DNA from: Alloalcanivorax mobilis
Lineage (GTDB): Bacteria; Pseudomonadota; Gammaproteobacteria; Pseudomonadales; Alcanivoracaceae
Assembly: GCF_002864685.1 (NCBI RefSeq)
Contig: NZ_NMQZ01000002.1
Location: 1 to 64,000, forward strand
Length of the DNA stretch: 64,000 bases
Reading direction: 5' to 3'
The notes under the pieces were generated by a model. The model was not told where the DNA came from, did no database searches, and worked only from the letters and a program-made list of their open reading frames with translations. Below, in pieces: positions 1-9,472 of the stretch (position 1 is the stretch's first letter; each line of letters opens with the position of its first letter). Position numbers and translations under genes: made by a program.

Positions 1-34
1 CGGCCGGGATTTAATGCACCAGCCTGGCGGCCAC

Positions 35-58
35 AAAAAAGCCGCCCTATTGGGCGGC
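35..58 (-). terminator. Rho-independent terminator of the tRNA-Met gene
   Basis: Read on the minus strand, a GC-rich hairpin (7-bp GCCGCCC/GGGCGGC stem at 41-58, 4-nt loop) is followed by a run of six T (35-40). It lies 12 nt past the tRNA 3' end, as expected for its terminator. Confidence 0.85.
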
Positions 59-69
59 TCCCTTGAAGG

Positions 70-146
70 TGGTAGCAAGGGGCGGACTTGAACCGCCGAC
101 CCCAGCATTATGAGTGCTGTGCTCTAACCAGCTGAGCTACCTTGCC
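70..146 (-). tRNA. tRNA-Met (CAT), elongator
   Basis: A 77-nt cloverleaf on the minus strand with encoded CCA (70-72). The anticodon loop is CTCATAA, giving anticodon CAT. The D arm (AGCTCAGCTGGTTAGAGC) and T arm (GGTTCAAGTCC) are canonical. The body closely resembles the E. coli elongator tRNA-Met, including the GCAC-ACTCATAA-TG anticodon arm, which favours elongator Met over initiator or lysidine-modified Ile2. The first acceptor pair is a G-U wobble, a small oddity. Confidence 0.93.
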
Positions 147-243
147 AGAGGTCGCGAATTGTCCGCGAGCGGTTTGCCGCTGTCAAGAACGGTTGGCCAG
201 TGAGCCTCTCGGGTGGCGATTTCTTGTGCAGGATGTTTTTACA

Positions 244-258
244 TGAGAACAATTATCA
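244..258. promoter_or_regulatory. Predicted Fur box upstream of iscR
   Basis: TGAGAACAATTATCA matches the 7-1-7 Fur consensus TGATAATnATTATCA at 12 of 14 informative positions. It ends about 20 nt before the -35 box of the predicted iscR promoter. Fur would link iron status to iscR. No search was run. Confidence 0.55.
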
Positions 259-274
259 ATTAGTATGCCGATAA

Positions 275-306
275 TACTTGATAGATTTACTGGGTCTTTA
301 TAGGCT
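275..306 (+). promoter_or_regulatory. Predicted iscR promoter with degenerate IscR type 1 site
   Basis: TTGATA (278-283) and TAGGCT (301-306) are spaced 17 nt apart and read toward iscR. The overlapping stretch ATACTTGATAGATTTACTGG (from 274) resembles an IscR type 1 operator, with the left half better kept than the right. IscR autorepresses its gene in E. coli through such sites, so autoregulation is likely here. Confidence 0.55.
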
Positions 307-336
307 ACACGGTAATCACGTACCAAGGGTGTGGGT

Positions 337-810
337 ATGCGTCTGACCACCAAAGGCCGTTATGCGGTCACCGCCATGCTGGATCTGGCTCTGCACGCGG
401 ATGCCGGGCCGGTGTCGCTGGCGGACATCTCCGAGCGCCAGGGCATTTCGATTTCCTATCTGGAGCAGTTGTTCGCCAAGCTGCGCCGTTGTCAGCTGGT
501 AGGCAGTGTGCGTGGGCCCGGTGGCGGTTACCGCCTGAGCCGAGGCGGTGGCGAGATCAGCATCGCCGAGGTGATCGCGGCAGTGGACGAATCCGTGGAC
601 GCCACCCGTTGCGGTGGCCAGGGCGATTGTCAGGAAGGCCACACCTGCCTGACCCATCATCTGTGGTGCGATTTGTCCGATCAGATTCAGGATTTCCTCT
701 CTGGCATTACCCTGAGTGAGCTGGTGGCCCGCCATGAGGTGCGAAGCGTGGCCGAGCGGCAGGATGCCCGCCAGAATCGCCATCTGCGGATGACCGTCAA
801 CACCCTCTAA
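337..810 (+). CDS. iscR: Fe-S cluster-sensing regulator IscR
   Basis: An Rrf2-family transcription factor that carries a [2Fe-2S] cluster when cluster supply is adequate and then represses assembly genes. The 157-residue protein begins [16 protein letters not shown], the canonical IscR N-terminus, so ATG 337 is chosen over an in-frame GTG six bases upstream. It has a winged helix (about 1-70), and cluster ligands C92, C98, C104 and H107 sit at the E. coli positions. It heads a plus-strand unit with iscS 20 nt downstream. Fur-like and IscR-like sites precede it, and a strong IscR site lies at sufB, so it probably governs the whole locus. Confidence 0.96.
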   Translation: MRLTTKGRYAVTAMLDLALHADAGPVSLADISERQGISISYLEQLFAKLRRCQLVGSVRGPGGGYRLSRGGGEISIAEVIAAVDESVDATRCGGQGDCQEGHTCLTHHLWCDLSDQIQDFLSGITLSELVARHEVRSVAERQDARQNRHLRMTVNTL

Positions 811-830
811 CAGCTCCGGTTTTAATCATC

Positions 831-1994
831 ATGTCTCAAGCGGTTTATCTCGATTACGCCGCCACCACCCCGGTGGACCCGCGGGTGGTGGCGGCGATGG
901 TGCGTCATCTGGATGCGGAAGGCACCTTCGCCAACCCGGCCTCGCGCAGCCATATGTACGGCTGGCTGGCGGAAGAGGCGGTGGAGACGGCGCGCCGTCA
1001 GGTCGCCGAGGTGCTGAACGCCGATGCCCGTGAAATCGTCTGGACCAGCGGCGCTACCGAGGCCAATAACCTGGCCATCAAGGGCGTGATCGAGCAGCGC
1101 GGCGGTGGCCACATCATTACCTCTGAAACCGAACACAAGGCGGTGCTGGACCCCTGTGGCTGGCTGGAGCGCCAGGGGCTGGCCAGCGTCACCTGGCTGA
1201 AACCGGCGGTGGATGGTCGTATTGATCCGGCCGACGTCAGCGCCGCACTGCGCGAGGACACCGTGCTGGTGTCGATCATGCACGCCAATAACGAAACCGG
1301 GGTGATCAACGACATCGCCGCCATCGGCGCCCTGTGCCGCGAGCACGGCGTGTTGTTTCACACCGACGCGGCCCAGAGCGTGGGCAAGCTGCCGCTGGAT
1401 GTGCGTGAGCTGCCGGTGGATCTGGTGTCGCTGTGCGCGCACAAGAACTATGGCCCCAAGGGCATTGGCGCGCTCTATGTGCGGCGCCATCCGGACGTGC
1501 GCGTGGCGTCGCAGATTCACGGTGGCGGTCATGAGCGCAATATGCGTTCGGGCACCCTGGCGACCCATCAGATCGTGGGCATGGGCGAGGCGCTGGCGCT
1601 GGCCGCCGGGCAGCGTGACGATGAGCAGGCGCGCATCGCCGGCCTGCGCGATCGCCTGTGGGGCGCGCTTTCCGGGCTGCCCGATGTGCAACTCAACGGC
1701 GCCGCGGCCCCGCGTTTGGCCGGGCATCTGAACGTGGGCTTCGCCGGGGTGGACGGGGAAATGCTGCTCACCGCCATGAGCGAGGTGGCGGTGTCCACCG
1801 GCTCGGCGTGCACCTCGGCGTCGCTGGAGCCTTCCTATGTGCTCAAGGCGATGGGCGTGGCCGATGCCCTGGCGCACAGTTCGGTGCGCTTCTCGGTGGG
1901 CCGCTTTACCACGGAAGCGGACATTGACCGGGCGGCGCAGAATGTGACGGATGCCGTCACCCGCTTGCGCGCGGCGTTGAAGAACCGCGCTTGA
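831..1994 (+). CDS. iscS: Cysteine desulfurase IscS
   Basis: A PLP enzyme that converts cysteine to alanine and passes persulfide sulfur to Fe-S assembly, tRNA thiolation and other acceptors. The 387-residue protein has the PLP lysine at K205 ([10 protein letters not shown]) and the mobile-loop cysteine at C327 ([17 protein letters not shown]), one residue off the E. coli numbers. It is a group I desulfurase but about 17 residues shorter than E. coli IscS, and the C-terminal tail that helps IscU binding is missing. No iscU, iscA, hscBA or fdx follows. It may therefore serve general sulfur transfer, with SufS serving the scaffold. SufS is a separate gene at 4382-5596. Confidence 0.95.
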   Translation: MSQAVYLDYAATTPVDPRVVAAMVRHLDAEGTFANPASRSHMYGWLAEEAVETARRQVAEVLNADAREIVWTSGATEANNLAIKGVIEQRGGGHIITSETEHKAVLDPCGWLERQGLASVTWLKPAVDGRIDPADVSAALREDTVLVSIMHANNETGVINDIAAIGALCREHGVLFHTDAAQSVGKLPLDVRELPVDLVSLCAHKNYGPKGIGALYVRRHPDVRVASQIHGGGHERNMRSGTLATHQIVGMGEALALAAGQRDDEQARIAGLRDRLWGALSGLPDVQLNGAAAPRLAGHLNVGFAGVDGEMLLTAMSEVAVSTGSACTSASLEPSYVLKAMGVADALAHSSVRFSVGRFTTEADIDRAAQNVTDAVTRLRAALKNRA

Positions 1995-2130
1995 ATCGTC
2001 GCTTTCAGGTTGGCCCGCGACTTGCTTTAAGATGAAAAGAATGGTGAAGAGAATGGGGGGCTGGGGTAGTCAGTGGGGCGCTCGGGAATAACACATCACG
2101 CGGGGAAATGAAGTTGGGGGCGTCTGTTTC

Positions 2131-2715
2131 ATGCACGGTGTGCTTCTTCATCACCTGCGGCCTTTTGTCAGTGAGCGGTTCGGCGCCCGGGTTTGGGAAA
2201 GCGTGCAGGTGCGCGCCGGCCAGCCGGGCAAGATGCATACGCCGGTGCACAACTACGCCGACGAAGAGCTGGAGCAGTTGCTGTTGGCGATGACCGGCGA
2301 AATCGGGTTGTGTCGCGATGACCTGCTGCAGGCGTTCGGGCACTGGCTGATCGGGCCGTTGATCAATATGTACCGGGCGATGATTCCCCGCCAGTGGGAT
2401 GCGCGCACTTTTCTGCTCCATGTGGAGGAGCACATTCACCAGAAAGTGGTTCGCCTGCGCGACCCGCGCGCCCGCCCGCCGCGCATTGATGTGACGGCGT
2501 TGTCCGCGGATACCCTGGAAATTGATTACCACTCACACCGCGACCTGAGCGCGCTGGCGCTGGGCTGTGTGTACGGGGTGGCGGATTATTTTGGCGAGCG
2601 GGTGGAGTTGCTGTCGTCGGCCAGCGGTGAAGAGGGAGGGCGTCGTTTCGTGGTGCGATTACAGAATGCCGCGCCACCGGGCGGGGAGGGCGCGGCCGCC
2701 GAGAGGCAGCCGTAA
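2131..2715 (+). CDS. Stand-alone H-NOX (heme NO/O2-binding) sensor protein
   Basis: H-NOX proteins bind heme and sense NO (or O2), then act on a partner enzyme. The 194-residue protein has an H-NOX-like N-terminus (MHGVLLHHLRPFVSERFG), a probable proximal heme ligand H103 in EEHIHQKV, and the family-defining YxSxR motif at Y133-S135-R137. The last 15 or so residues are a low-complexity tail. Bacterial H-NOX genes usually sit beside a histidine kinase or a cyclic-di-GMP enzyme. Here the neighbours are iscS upstream and the convergent sufE, so the partner is not evident. No distal tyrosine was identified, which leans toward NO sensing. The start follows a G-rich stretch about 12 nt upstream. 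Confidence 0.82.
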   Translation: MHGVLLHHLRPFVSERFGARVWESVQVRAGQPGKMHTPVHNYADEELEQLLLAMTGEIGLCRDDLLQAFGHWLIGPLINMYRAMIPRQWDARTFLLHVEEHIHQKVVRLRDPRARPPRIDVTALSADTLEIDYHSHRDLSALALGCVYGVADYFGERVELLSSASGEEGGRRFVVRLQNAAPPGGEGAAAERQP

Positions 2716-2725
2716 GCGTGCTCGC

Positions 2726-3178
2726 TCAGGCGGCCAGCGCTGAGGCTTCGTGCTTGACCCGCGCCACCATGGAGCGCAAGCCGTTACCTCGCGTGGGGCT
2801 GAGGTGGCGAATCAGATCGACCCGCTCAAAAAACGCTTCCATGTCGTAGGCGGCGACCTCGGCGGGGGTTTTGCGGTTCAGTGCGATCAACACCATCGCC
2901 GCCAGGCCACGCACGATCAGGGCATCCGATTCCACCGCCAGATAAAGCCGGTCCTCGGCCTGGTCGTACTCGGTGACCAGCCATACCTGGCTCTGGCAAC
3001 CGCGCACGAAACGTTCCTCGGTGCGCAGCGCCTCGGGCATCGACGGAATCTGCTTGCCCAGATCGATGATGTAGCGATAGCGCTCTTCCCAATCGTCCAG
3101 GAATTCCAGATCTTCGATCACATCGTCGGCGGTAACGGTATCGCCGAGATGGATGTTGCGGATATCAAAATCAGACAA
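2726..3178 (-). CDS. sufE: Sulfur acceptor protein SufE
   Basis: SufE takes persulfide sulfur from SufS and delivers it to the SufBCD scaffold. The catalytic cysteine is C61 (RFVRGCQSQVWL) with the start used here, and the helical C-terminus (LSPTRGNGLRSMVARVK) is typical. TTG 3178 is chosen because AAGGAG sits seven bases upstream. A TTG further upstream would overlap that ribosome site and the repeat. This is the last gene of the minus-strand suf set, separated from sufT by a palindromic repeat, and it converges with the H-NOX gene 10 nt away. Confidence 0.92.
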   Translation of the reverse strand: MSDFDIRNIHLGDTVTADDVIEDLEFLDDWEERYRYIIDLGKQIPSMPEALRTEERFVRGCQSQVWLVTEYDQAEDRLYLAVESDALIVRGLAAMVLIALNRKTPAEVAAYDMEAFFERVDLIRHLSPTRGNGLRSMVARVKHEASALAA

Positions 3179-3198
3179 TGTGCGGCTCCTTCGGAACC

Positions 3199-3285
3199 GC
3201 AAGCTTCAAGCCACAAGCTACAAGCTTCAAGTCGCGCTCGGCGTATCTCAAAGCTTGCAGCTTGTGGCTTGCAGCTTGCAGCTTC
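3199..3285. repeat. Inverted array of 7-bp words (AAGCTTC type)
   Basis: The left arm is built from heptads such as AAGCTTC, AAGCCAC and AAGCTAC (3199-3232). The right arm (3250-3285) carries the reverse complement (GCTTGCA, GCTTGTG). A short unique centre separates them, so the whole can form a long hairpin. It lies between sufT and sufE inside the suf gene set, ends one base from the sufT stop, and shares its design with the other arrays in the window. Confidence 0.75.
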
Positions 3286-3861
3286 CTAAAACAATCCCAG
3301 CTCCAGTTGAGCTTCTTCGGTCATCATTTCGCGGCTCCAGGGCGGGTCGAAGATCAGCGCCACTTCCACGGCGTCCACGTTGGGCACCTTGGCAAGGCGG
3401 TCTTCCACGTCGCCGACCAGCACCGGCCCCATGCCGCAGTTGGGCGCGGTCAGGGTCATGCGCACCTGCACCACATTCTGCTTCTCACCAGAATCCGCGG
3501 TGCGCTGGATCACATCGCAGCCATACACCAGCCCCAGATCGACGATGTTCACCGGGATTTCCGGGTCGAAAATGGTGCCCAGCGCGTGCTGCAAATCCTG
3601 TTCCCTCACCTGGCCATCGGCCCGTGGCGGATCGAAATCCAGTTCCAGGGGCGTCTGCCCGATGGCGTCCGCGTCGGTGCCGTCGATGCGCGCCATGTTG
3701 CCGTTCACGGTCACCGTATAGGTGCCACCCAGCGCCTGACGCAGATTCACGAAGGTGTTTTTATGGATGGTAATGCGGGTGCCATCGGGCACCAGCCGAG
3801 CGGGCACGTCCCGGCTTACCACCACGGTGCGTTGTTCGGAGGCGGAAGATCCAGTGGCCAA
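3286..3861 (-). CDS. sufT: Fe-S assembly accessory protein SufT (MIP18/DUF59 family)
   Basis: SufT proteins support Fe-S cluster assembly or insertion when demand is high. The 191-residue protein has an N-terminal segment typical of the SufT subgroup followed by a DUF59 domain containing DPEIPVNIVDLGLVYG and a conserved cysteine in LTAPNCGMGP. TTG 3861 is chosen because it lies four bases after the sufA stop, with GAGG nine bases upstream. A longer frame through sufA is only the shadow of that gene. The tight spacing implies coupling with sufA. Confidence 0.88.
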   Translation of the reverse strand: MATGSSASEQRTVVVSRDVPARLVPDGTRITIHKNTFVNLRQALGGTYTVTVNGNMARIDGTDADAIGQTPLELDFDPPRADGQVREQDLQHALGTIFDPEIPVNIVDLGLVYGCDVIQRTADSGEKQNVVQVRMTLTAPNCGMGPVLVGDVEDRLAKVPNVDAVEVALIFDPPWSREMMTEEAQLELGLF

Positions 3862-3865
3862 GCGT

Positions 3866-4234
3866 TTATACCTCGTCCATCTGATCCACGGTGAAGCTTT
3901 CACCGCAGCCGCATTCGCCGGTGGCGTTGGGATTGCGGAACTTGAACAGGCTGTTGACGCCTTCGGTGACGTAATCGATCTCCAGGCCGTTGAGCACGCC
4001 GAGCCATTTTTCCGGCACATACAAGGCGATGCCGTCCACGTCGAAGCGTTGGTCGCCGGCGTTGGCGGCGTCCACGAAATCGAGCACGTACATAAAGCCG
4101 GAACAACCGGATTCATCCAGATTCAAGCGGATGCCGGCGGCGCCGGCGCGCTCGATCTCGCGGCGCGCCTGTTTGCGGGCGGTCTCGGTCATGCGGATTT
4201 CCGCCTGGCCGGGTACGAAGGTTTGTACGGTCAT
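3866..4234 (-). CDS. sufA: A-type Fe-S carrier protein SufA
   Basis: An A-type carrier that receives clusters from SufBCD and hands them to client proteins. The 122-residue protein has the three conserved cysteines C44 (ESGCSGFMY), C108 and C110 (GECGCGESF). ATG 4234 follows AGGTG at seven bases. It lies between a repeat-filled gap after sufS and the tightly linked sufT. It could also be named by ErpA or IscA homology; the neighbours favour SufA. Confidence 0.9.
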   Translation of the reverse strand: MTVQTFVPGQAEIRMTETARKQARREIERAGAAGIRLNLDESGCSGFMYVLDFVDAANAGDQRFDVDGIALYVPEKWLGVLNGLEIDYVTEGVNSLFKFRNPNATGECGCGESFTVDQMDEV

Positions 4235-4256
4235 AATGGCACCTAGCAGAGAACCA

Positions 4257-4372
4257 GTTGAAAGTGACAAGTTAAAAGTTACAACGCGGTTCGGCGGCAT
4301 TGCCAGCCGGGCAGGCAGGGTGCCGCGCTCTCCGGTTGGCCTTTCAACTTTTCACTTTCAACTTTCAACTCT
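4257..4372. repeat. Inverted array of 7-bp words (AAGTTGA type)
   Basis: The left arm (4257-4284) is made of A-rich words such as AAGTGAC and AAGTTAA. The right arm (4342-4372) carries complementary TTTCAAC/TTTTCAC words. The GC-rich centre is unique. It lies between sufS and sufA. The same arm words recur at 18818-18911 and 25641-25793. Confidence 0.75.
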
Positions 4373-4381
4373 CCTCAAGTT

Positions 4382-5596
4382 TCAAAGAAAAGTCCGAACC
4401 TTTTCCAACGCCCGGAAAAGGCCGTCCACTTCTTCCAGGGTATTGTAGATCGAAAACGAGGCGCGCGCGGTGCCGGGAATGCCCAGGCTGTCCATCAGCG
4501 GCATGCAGCAATGATGCCCGGTGCGCACCGCCACGCCTTGCTGGTCGAGCAGCATGCCCACATCGCCTGGGTGCGCGCCGTCCAGCAGAAACGACAGGAT
4601 ACCGATCTTGGTGGCGGCGTTACCGATGATTTTCAAGCCCTTGAAGGCGCGGGCGTGTTCGGTGGCGGCGGCGATCAGCGCGTCTTCGTGGCTGGCCAGG
4701 GCGGTGCGATCCTGTTGGTTCAGCCAGCGCACCGCGGCGCCAAAGCCGACCACTCCGGCGATATTGGGCGTGCCCGGTTCGAACTTGTAAGGCAGCTGAT
4801 TCCAAGTGGTGCGCTCGAAGGTCACCACCTCGATCATCTCGCCGCCAGTCTGGTAGGGCGGCATTGCCTCGAGCAGGTCGCGGCGGCCGAACAGCGCGCC
4901 GATGCCGGTGGGGCCGAACATCTTGTGCGCGGAAAAAGCATAGAAATCGCAGCCGATGCGCGCCACGTCCACCGGGAAATGGCCTACCGCCTGGGCGCCG
5001 TCCACCAGGGTGATGGCGCCGGCTTCGCGGGCGGATTGCACCCATTTCGCCACCGGATTCACGGTGCCCAGGCTGTTGGACACATGGGACAGCGCCACGA
5101 TGCGGGTGCGCTCGTTGAGCAATTGATAGTAGGCGTCTTCGTCGACGCTTCCGTCCTCGCGCAGCGGCACCACTTTCAGGGTGGCGCCGGTGGCCAGGCA
5201 GGCCTGCTGCCAGGGCACGATGTTGGCGTGGTGCTCAAGCGTGGTGATCAGCACTTCATCGCCGGGCTTGAGCCGCTCGCGGCCCACGCACTGCGCCACC
5301 AGATTGATGCCCTCGGTGGTGCCCTTGGTCCAGATCACCTCTTCGCGGCTGGCGTTGATGAACGCGGCCACCTCGGCGCGGGTGTCCTCGAAGGTGCGGG
5401 TGGCGATGTCGCTCAGGTGGTGGGCGGCGCGGTGCACGTTGCTGTTGAAGCGGCGGTAATAGTCGTCCACCGCCTCGATCACCGCGCGCGGCTTCTGGGT
5501 GGTGGCGGCGTTGTCCAGATACACCAGCGGCTTGCCGTTCACCTGCTGATCGAGGATCGGGAAATCCTGGCGCAAGGTGTTCACGTCGAAACTCAT
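4382..5596 (-). CDS. sufS: Cysteine desulfurase SufS
   Basis: A group II PLP cysteine desulfurase that loads SufE with sulfur for SufBCD. The 404-residue protein has the PLP lysine at K225 (FSAHKMFGPTG) and the active cysteine at C363 in RTGHHCCMPLM. A second cysteine follows it where E. coli has alanine, a harmless-looking variation. ATG 5596 has a strong GAGGAGG ribosome site and overlaps the sufD stop as ATGA, so the two are translationally coupled. An upstream extension of the frame lies inside sufD and is rejected. Confidence 0.96.
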   Translation of the reverse strand: MSFDVNTLRQDFPILDQQVNGKPLVYLDNAATTQKPRAVIEAVDDYYRRFNSNVHRAAHHLSDIATRTFEDTRAEVAAFINASREEVIWTKGTTEGINLVAQCVGRERLKPGDEVLITTLEHHANIVPWQQACLATGATLKVVPLREDGSVDEDAYYQLLNERTRIVALSHVSNSLGTVNPVAKWVQSAREAGAITLVDGAQAVGHFPVDVARIGCDFYAFSAHKMFGPTGIGALFGRRDLLEAMPPYQTGGEMIEVVTFERTTWNQLPYKFEPGTPNIAGVVGFGAAVRWLNQQDRTALASHEDALIAAATEHARAFKGLKIIGNAATKIGILSFLLDGAHPGDVGMLLDQQGVAVRTGHHCCMPLMDSLGIPGTARASFSIYNTLEEVDGLFRALEKVRTFL

Positions 5597-6843
5597 GCTG
5601 CCTCCTCGCCGGCCTCGGGGCGCTGGCCCAGCTCCGCCGCCAGCCATGGGCGTACCCACTCGGCTACATTCTCATCGGGCAGGGCCATCACCAGCTCATT
5701 GATAAAGCCCAGGCCGAGCATGCGTTTGGCGTCCGCCGCCGGGATGCCCCGGGAGCGCAGGTAGAACTGCTGGGCGGCGTCGAGCTGGCCGACGGTGGCG
5801 CCGTGGGCGCACTTGACGTCGTCGTTGTAGATTTCCAACTCCGGCTTGGTGTTGATCTCCGCGCCCGGGTTGAGCAGCAGGTTCTTGTTGCTCAATTCCG
5901 CCAGGGTGCCGCTGGCGCCCCGGTGGATGTGAATGCGGCCATTCAGGGTCGCTTTGCCCTTTTCGCCGGCCAGGCCCCGGTAGATCTGGTTGGAAGTGCA
6001 ATCGGGCACGCGGTGTTCCACGCACAGCTGGTTGTCCACGTGGGTGCGGCCGCGGGCCACGAAAATGCCGTTCATGGCCAGCTCCGCGCCGCTTTTGTCG
6101 AGCAGCGCGATCACCTCGTTGCGGCGCAGCCGGTTACCGGCCATCAACTGGTAGCTGTCGATGCGGCTGACACCGGTCTGCTGGAACAGCAGGGTGCCGA
6201 TGTGCAGGCTGTCCGCCGCCTCGCTTTGCAGGCGGTAGTGGGTCAGTTGGGCGTTATCACGGGTCTCGATGGCGGTGACCGCGTTGGTCAGCGCCGCGCC
6301 ATGGCCCTCGTAGTGCTCGATCAGCGTCAGCCGGCTGCCCCGGTTCACCAGCACTTCCAGGCGGGTGTGGCAATGGGCGGGGGTGTCGCTGGCGGCGAAC
6401 ATCAGCACATGCAGCGGCTCGGCCACCTCGGTGTTGGGAGCCACTTCCAGCGAGATCGCGTCGTTCAGCGCCGCGCCATTGAGCAGCGCGAACGGATTAC
6501 TCAAGCCGTCCAGGCGCTCCGCTTCCCGGCGCAGGCTGACACCCTCGGGCAGGCGCGTCTGGCTCTCGTCCAGGTGGCCATTGACCATCACGATGCGGTA
6601 ATCGGACAGCACCGGCAGCCGCGCCGGCGCGGCGCCCTGGGCGGCGTGCTGCAAGTGGCCGTCGCTGAGCGGGTGCAGGGAGGTGTATTTCCAGCGCTCG
6701 CTTTTGCGGCCCGGGAAATCGGCGGACTGCAACGCGGCCAGGCTGTCCCGGCGCAGCGTGCTCAGCGCACCGTCCTCGGCCGGCGCCTGGCCGGCCCGGG
6801 CCAGCGCCTGGCGTTTAAGATCCTCGGGCAGGCTCTCGCTCAT
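5593..6843 (-). CDS. sufD: Fe-S scaffold subunit SufD
   Basis: SufD pairs with SufB in the SufBC2D scaffold where clusters form. The 416-residue protein has the right-handed parallel beta-helix core expected of SufB/SufD, with the conserved C-terminal stretch ending in GATVGQLDAAQQFYLRSRG. Its ATG overlaps the sufC stop (ATGA), and its stop overlaps the sufS start. These overlaps tie sufC, sufD and sufS together. Confidence 0.95.
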   Translation of the reverse strand: MSESLPEDLKRQALARAGQAPAEDGALSTLRRDSLAALQSADFPGRKSERWKYTSLHPLSDGHLQHAAQGAAPARLPVLSDYRIVMVNGHLDESQTRLPEGVSLRREAERLDGLSNPFALLNGAALNDAISLEVAPNTEVAEPLHVLMFAASDTPAHCHTRLEVLVNRGSRLTLIEHYEGHGAALTNAVTAIETRDNAQLTHYRLQSEAADSLHIGTLLFQQTGVSRIDSYQLMAGNRLRRNEVIALLDKSGAELAMNGIFVARGRTHVDNQLCVEHRVPDCTSNQIYRGLAGEKGKATLNGRIHIHRGASGTLAELSNKNLLLNPGAEINTKPELEIYNDDVKCAHGATVGQLDAAQQFYLRSRGIPAADAKRMLGLGFINELVMALPDENVAEWVRPWLAAELGQRPEAGEEAA

Positions 6844-7598
6844 GCGGACTCACCCTCTTCGCCGGTCAGCCAGCCGTAGCCTTTGTCTTCCAGCTCCAGC
6901 GCCAGCTCCTTGCCGCCGGATTTGATGATGCGGCCGTTGGAGAGCACGTGCACGTGATCCGGCACGATGTAATCGAGCAGGCGCTGGTAGTGGGTCACCA
7001 GCACGATGCCGCGCTCCGGGCCGCGCAGCGAATTGACGCCGCGCGCCACCGTTTGCAGAGCGTCGATATCCAGGCCGGAGTCGGTTTCGTCGAGCAGCGC
7101 CAGCTTCGGTTCCATCAGCAGCATCTGCATGATTTCGTTGCGTTTTTTCTCGCCGCCGGAAAAACCTTCATTGACTCCGCGCTTGAGGAATTGGGCATCC
7201 AGATTCACCTGTTTGCAGGCTTCACGGGCCTTGCGCAGCAACGTCACCGAATCCCACTCTTCCTTGCCCTGGGCCTTGCGGGTGGCTTCCAGGGCCGCCT
7301 TCAGAAATTCCATGTTGGAGACACCGGGGATTTCCACCGGATACTGGAACGCCAGGAACAGACCCAACTGGGCGCGTTCTTCGGGCTCCAGATCGGCCAG
7401 GCTTTTGCCCTCGAACAGCGCTTCCCCGCCGGTGATCTCGTAGTTGTCCCGGCCCGCCAGCACGTTGGCCAAGGTCGATTTGCCAGAGCCGTTGGGCCCC
7501 ATGATGGCGTGCACCTCGCCCGGTTTGACGGTCAGGTTCAGGCCTTTAAGGATGGCTTTGCCGCCAACGGCGGCGTGCAGATCGCGAATTTCCAACAT
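6840..7598 (-). CDS. sufC: Fe-S assembly ATPase SufC
   Basis: An ABC-type cytosolic ATPase that drives conformational change of the SufB-SufD scaffold. The 252-residue protein has Walker A GPNGSGKST (34-42), signature FSGGEKKR (146-153), and Walker B LALLDETDSGLD with catalytic E171. It is separated from sufB by a 186-nt gap with a palindromic repeat and overlaps sufD by four bases. Confidence 0.97.
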   Translation of the reverse strand: MLEIRDLHAAVGGKAILKGLNLTVKPGEVHAIMGPNGSGKSTLANVLAGRDNYEITGGEALFEGKSLADLEPEERAQLGLFLAFQYPVEIPGVSNMEFLKAALEATRKAQGKEEWDSVTLLRKAREACKQVNLDAQFLKRGVNEGFSGGEKKRNEIMQMLLMEPKLALLDETDSGLDIDALQTVARGVNSLRGPERGIVLVTHYQRLLDYIVPDHVHVLSNGRIIKSGGKELALELEDKGYGWLTGEEGESA

Positions 7599-7663
7599 GT
7601 ACGAATACGCCTTTCGATTGAATGTGCCAGCCCGAGGCTGTGTCTCCGTTACGTTCTGGAGAG

Positions 7664-7773
7664 TCCCCTCTCCCCTCGCGGGAGAGGGCCAGGGAGAGGG
7701 GGTGACCGGGTTGGCAACGACTCCGCGGTCGTTCCCTCTCTCCCTAACCCCTCTCCCTCCAGGGGAGAGGGGC
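7664..7773. repeat. Palindromic intergenic repeat (CCCTCTCCC type)
   Basis: CCCCTCTCCCCTCGCGGGAGAGGG opens the element in the form of a hairpin, and an inverted copy (CCCTCTCCCTCCAGGGGAGAGGGG) closes it, with a unique centre. Similar CCCTCTCCC repeats occur between genes in many proteobacteria. It separates sufB from sufC and may affect mRNA stability between them. Confidence 0.7.
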
Positions 7774-7784
7774 TCTAAGTTGGA

Positions 7785-9227
<1,443 letters not shown>

Positions 9228-9235
9228 AATTCAGA

Positions 9236-9264
9236 ATACCAGAGTAATTTACTCGGGTATTATA
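9236..9264 (-). promoter_or_regulatory. sufB promoter -10 with overlapping IscR type 1 operator
   Basis: The 25-bp palindrome at 9236-9260 (ATACCCGAGTAAATTACTCT and GGTAT when read toward sufB) fits the IscR type 1 pattern in both halves. A perfect TATAAT (minus strand, 9264-9259) abuts it, so IscR bound here would block transcription. No good -35 was found 17 nt upstream (TTCCAC). Confidence 0.75.
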
Positions 9265-9472
9265 CGCGATAACCGGCCGGGGTGGAATCCGCGTGCCGGG
9301 GCTCCGGCGGGGAGCCGGCAACGGTATCATATTCGAGGGCGGATGCGTATAATCCGCCGGTTTCAGGGCTCGGGAAGGCCAACGGGCCCTTCCGGGCCGT
9401 CAGGGGGCCGGCAGGCGCCCGCCGTGCACACATTCACGCTATACATTCACGTAAACCGGAGTAAACAGACAG

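Noticed and set aside
3862-4116. An N-terminal extension of SufT
   Set aside because: The extra 85 codons lie in another frame of sufA, and family length and the ribosome site support a start at 3861.
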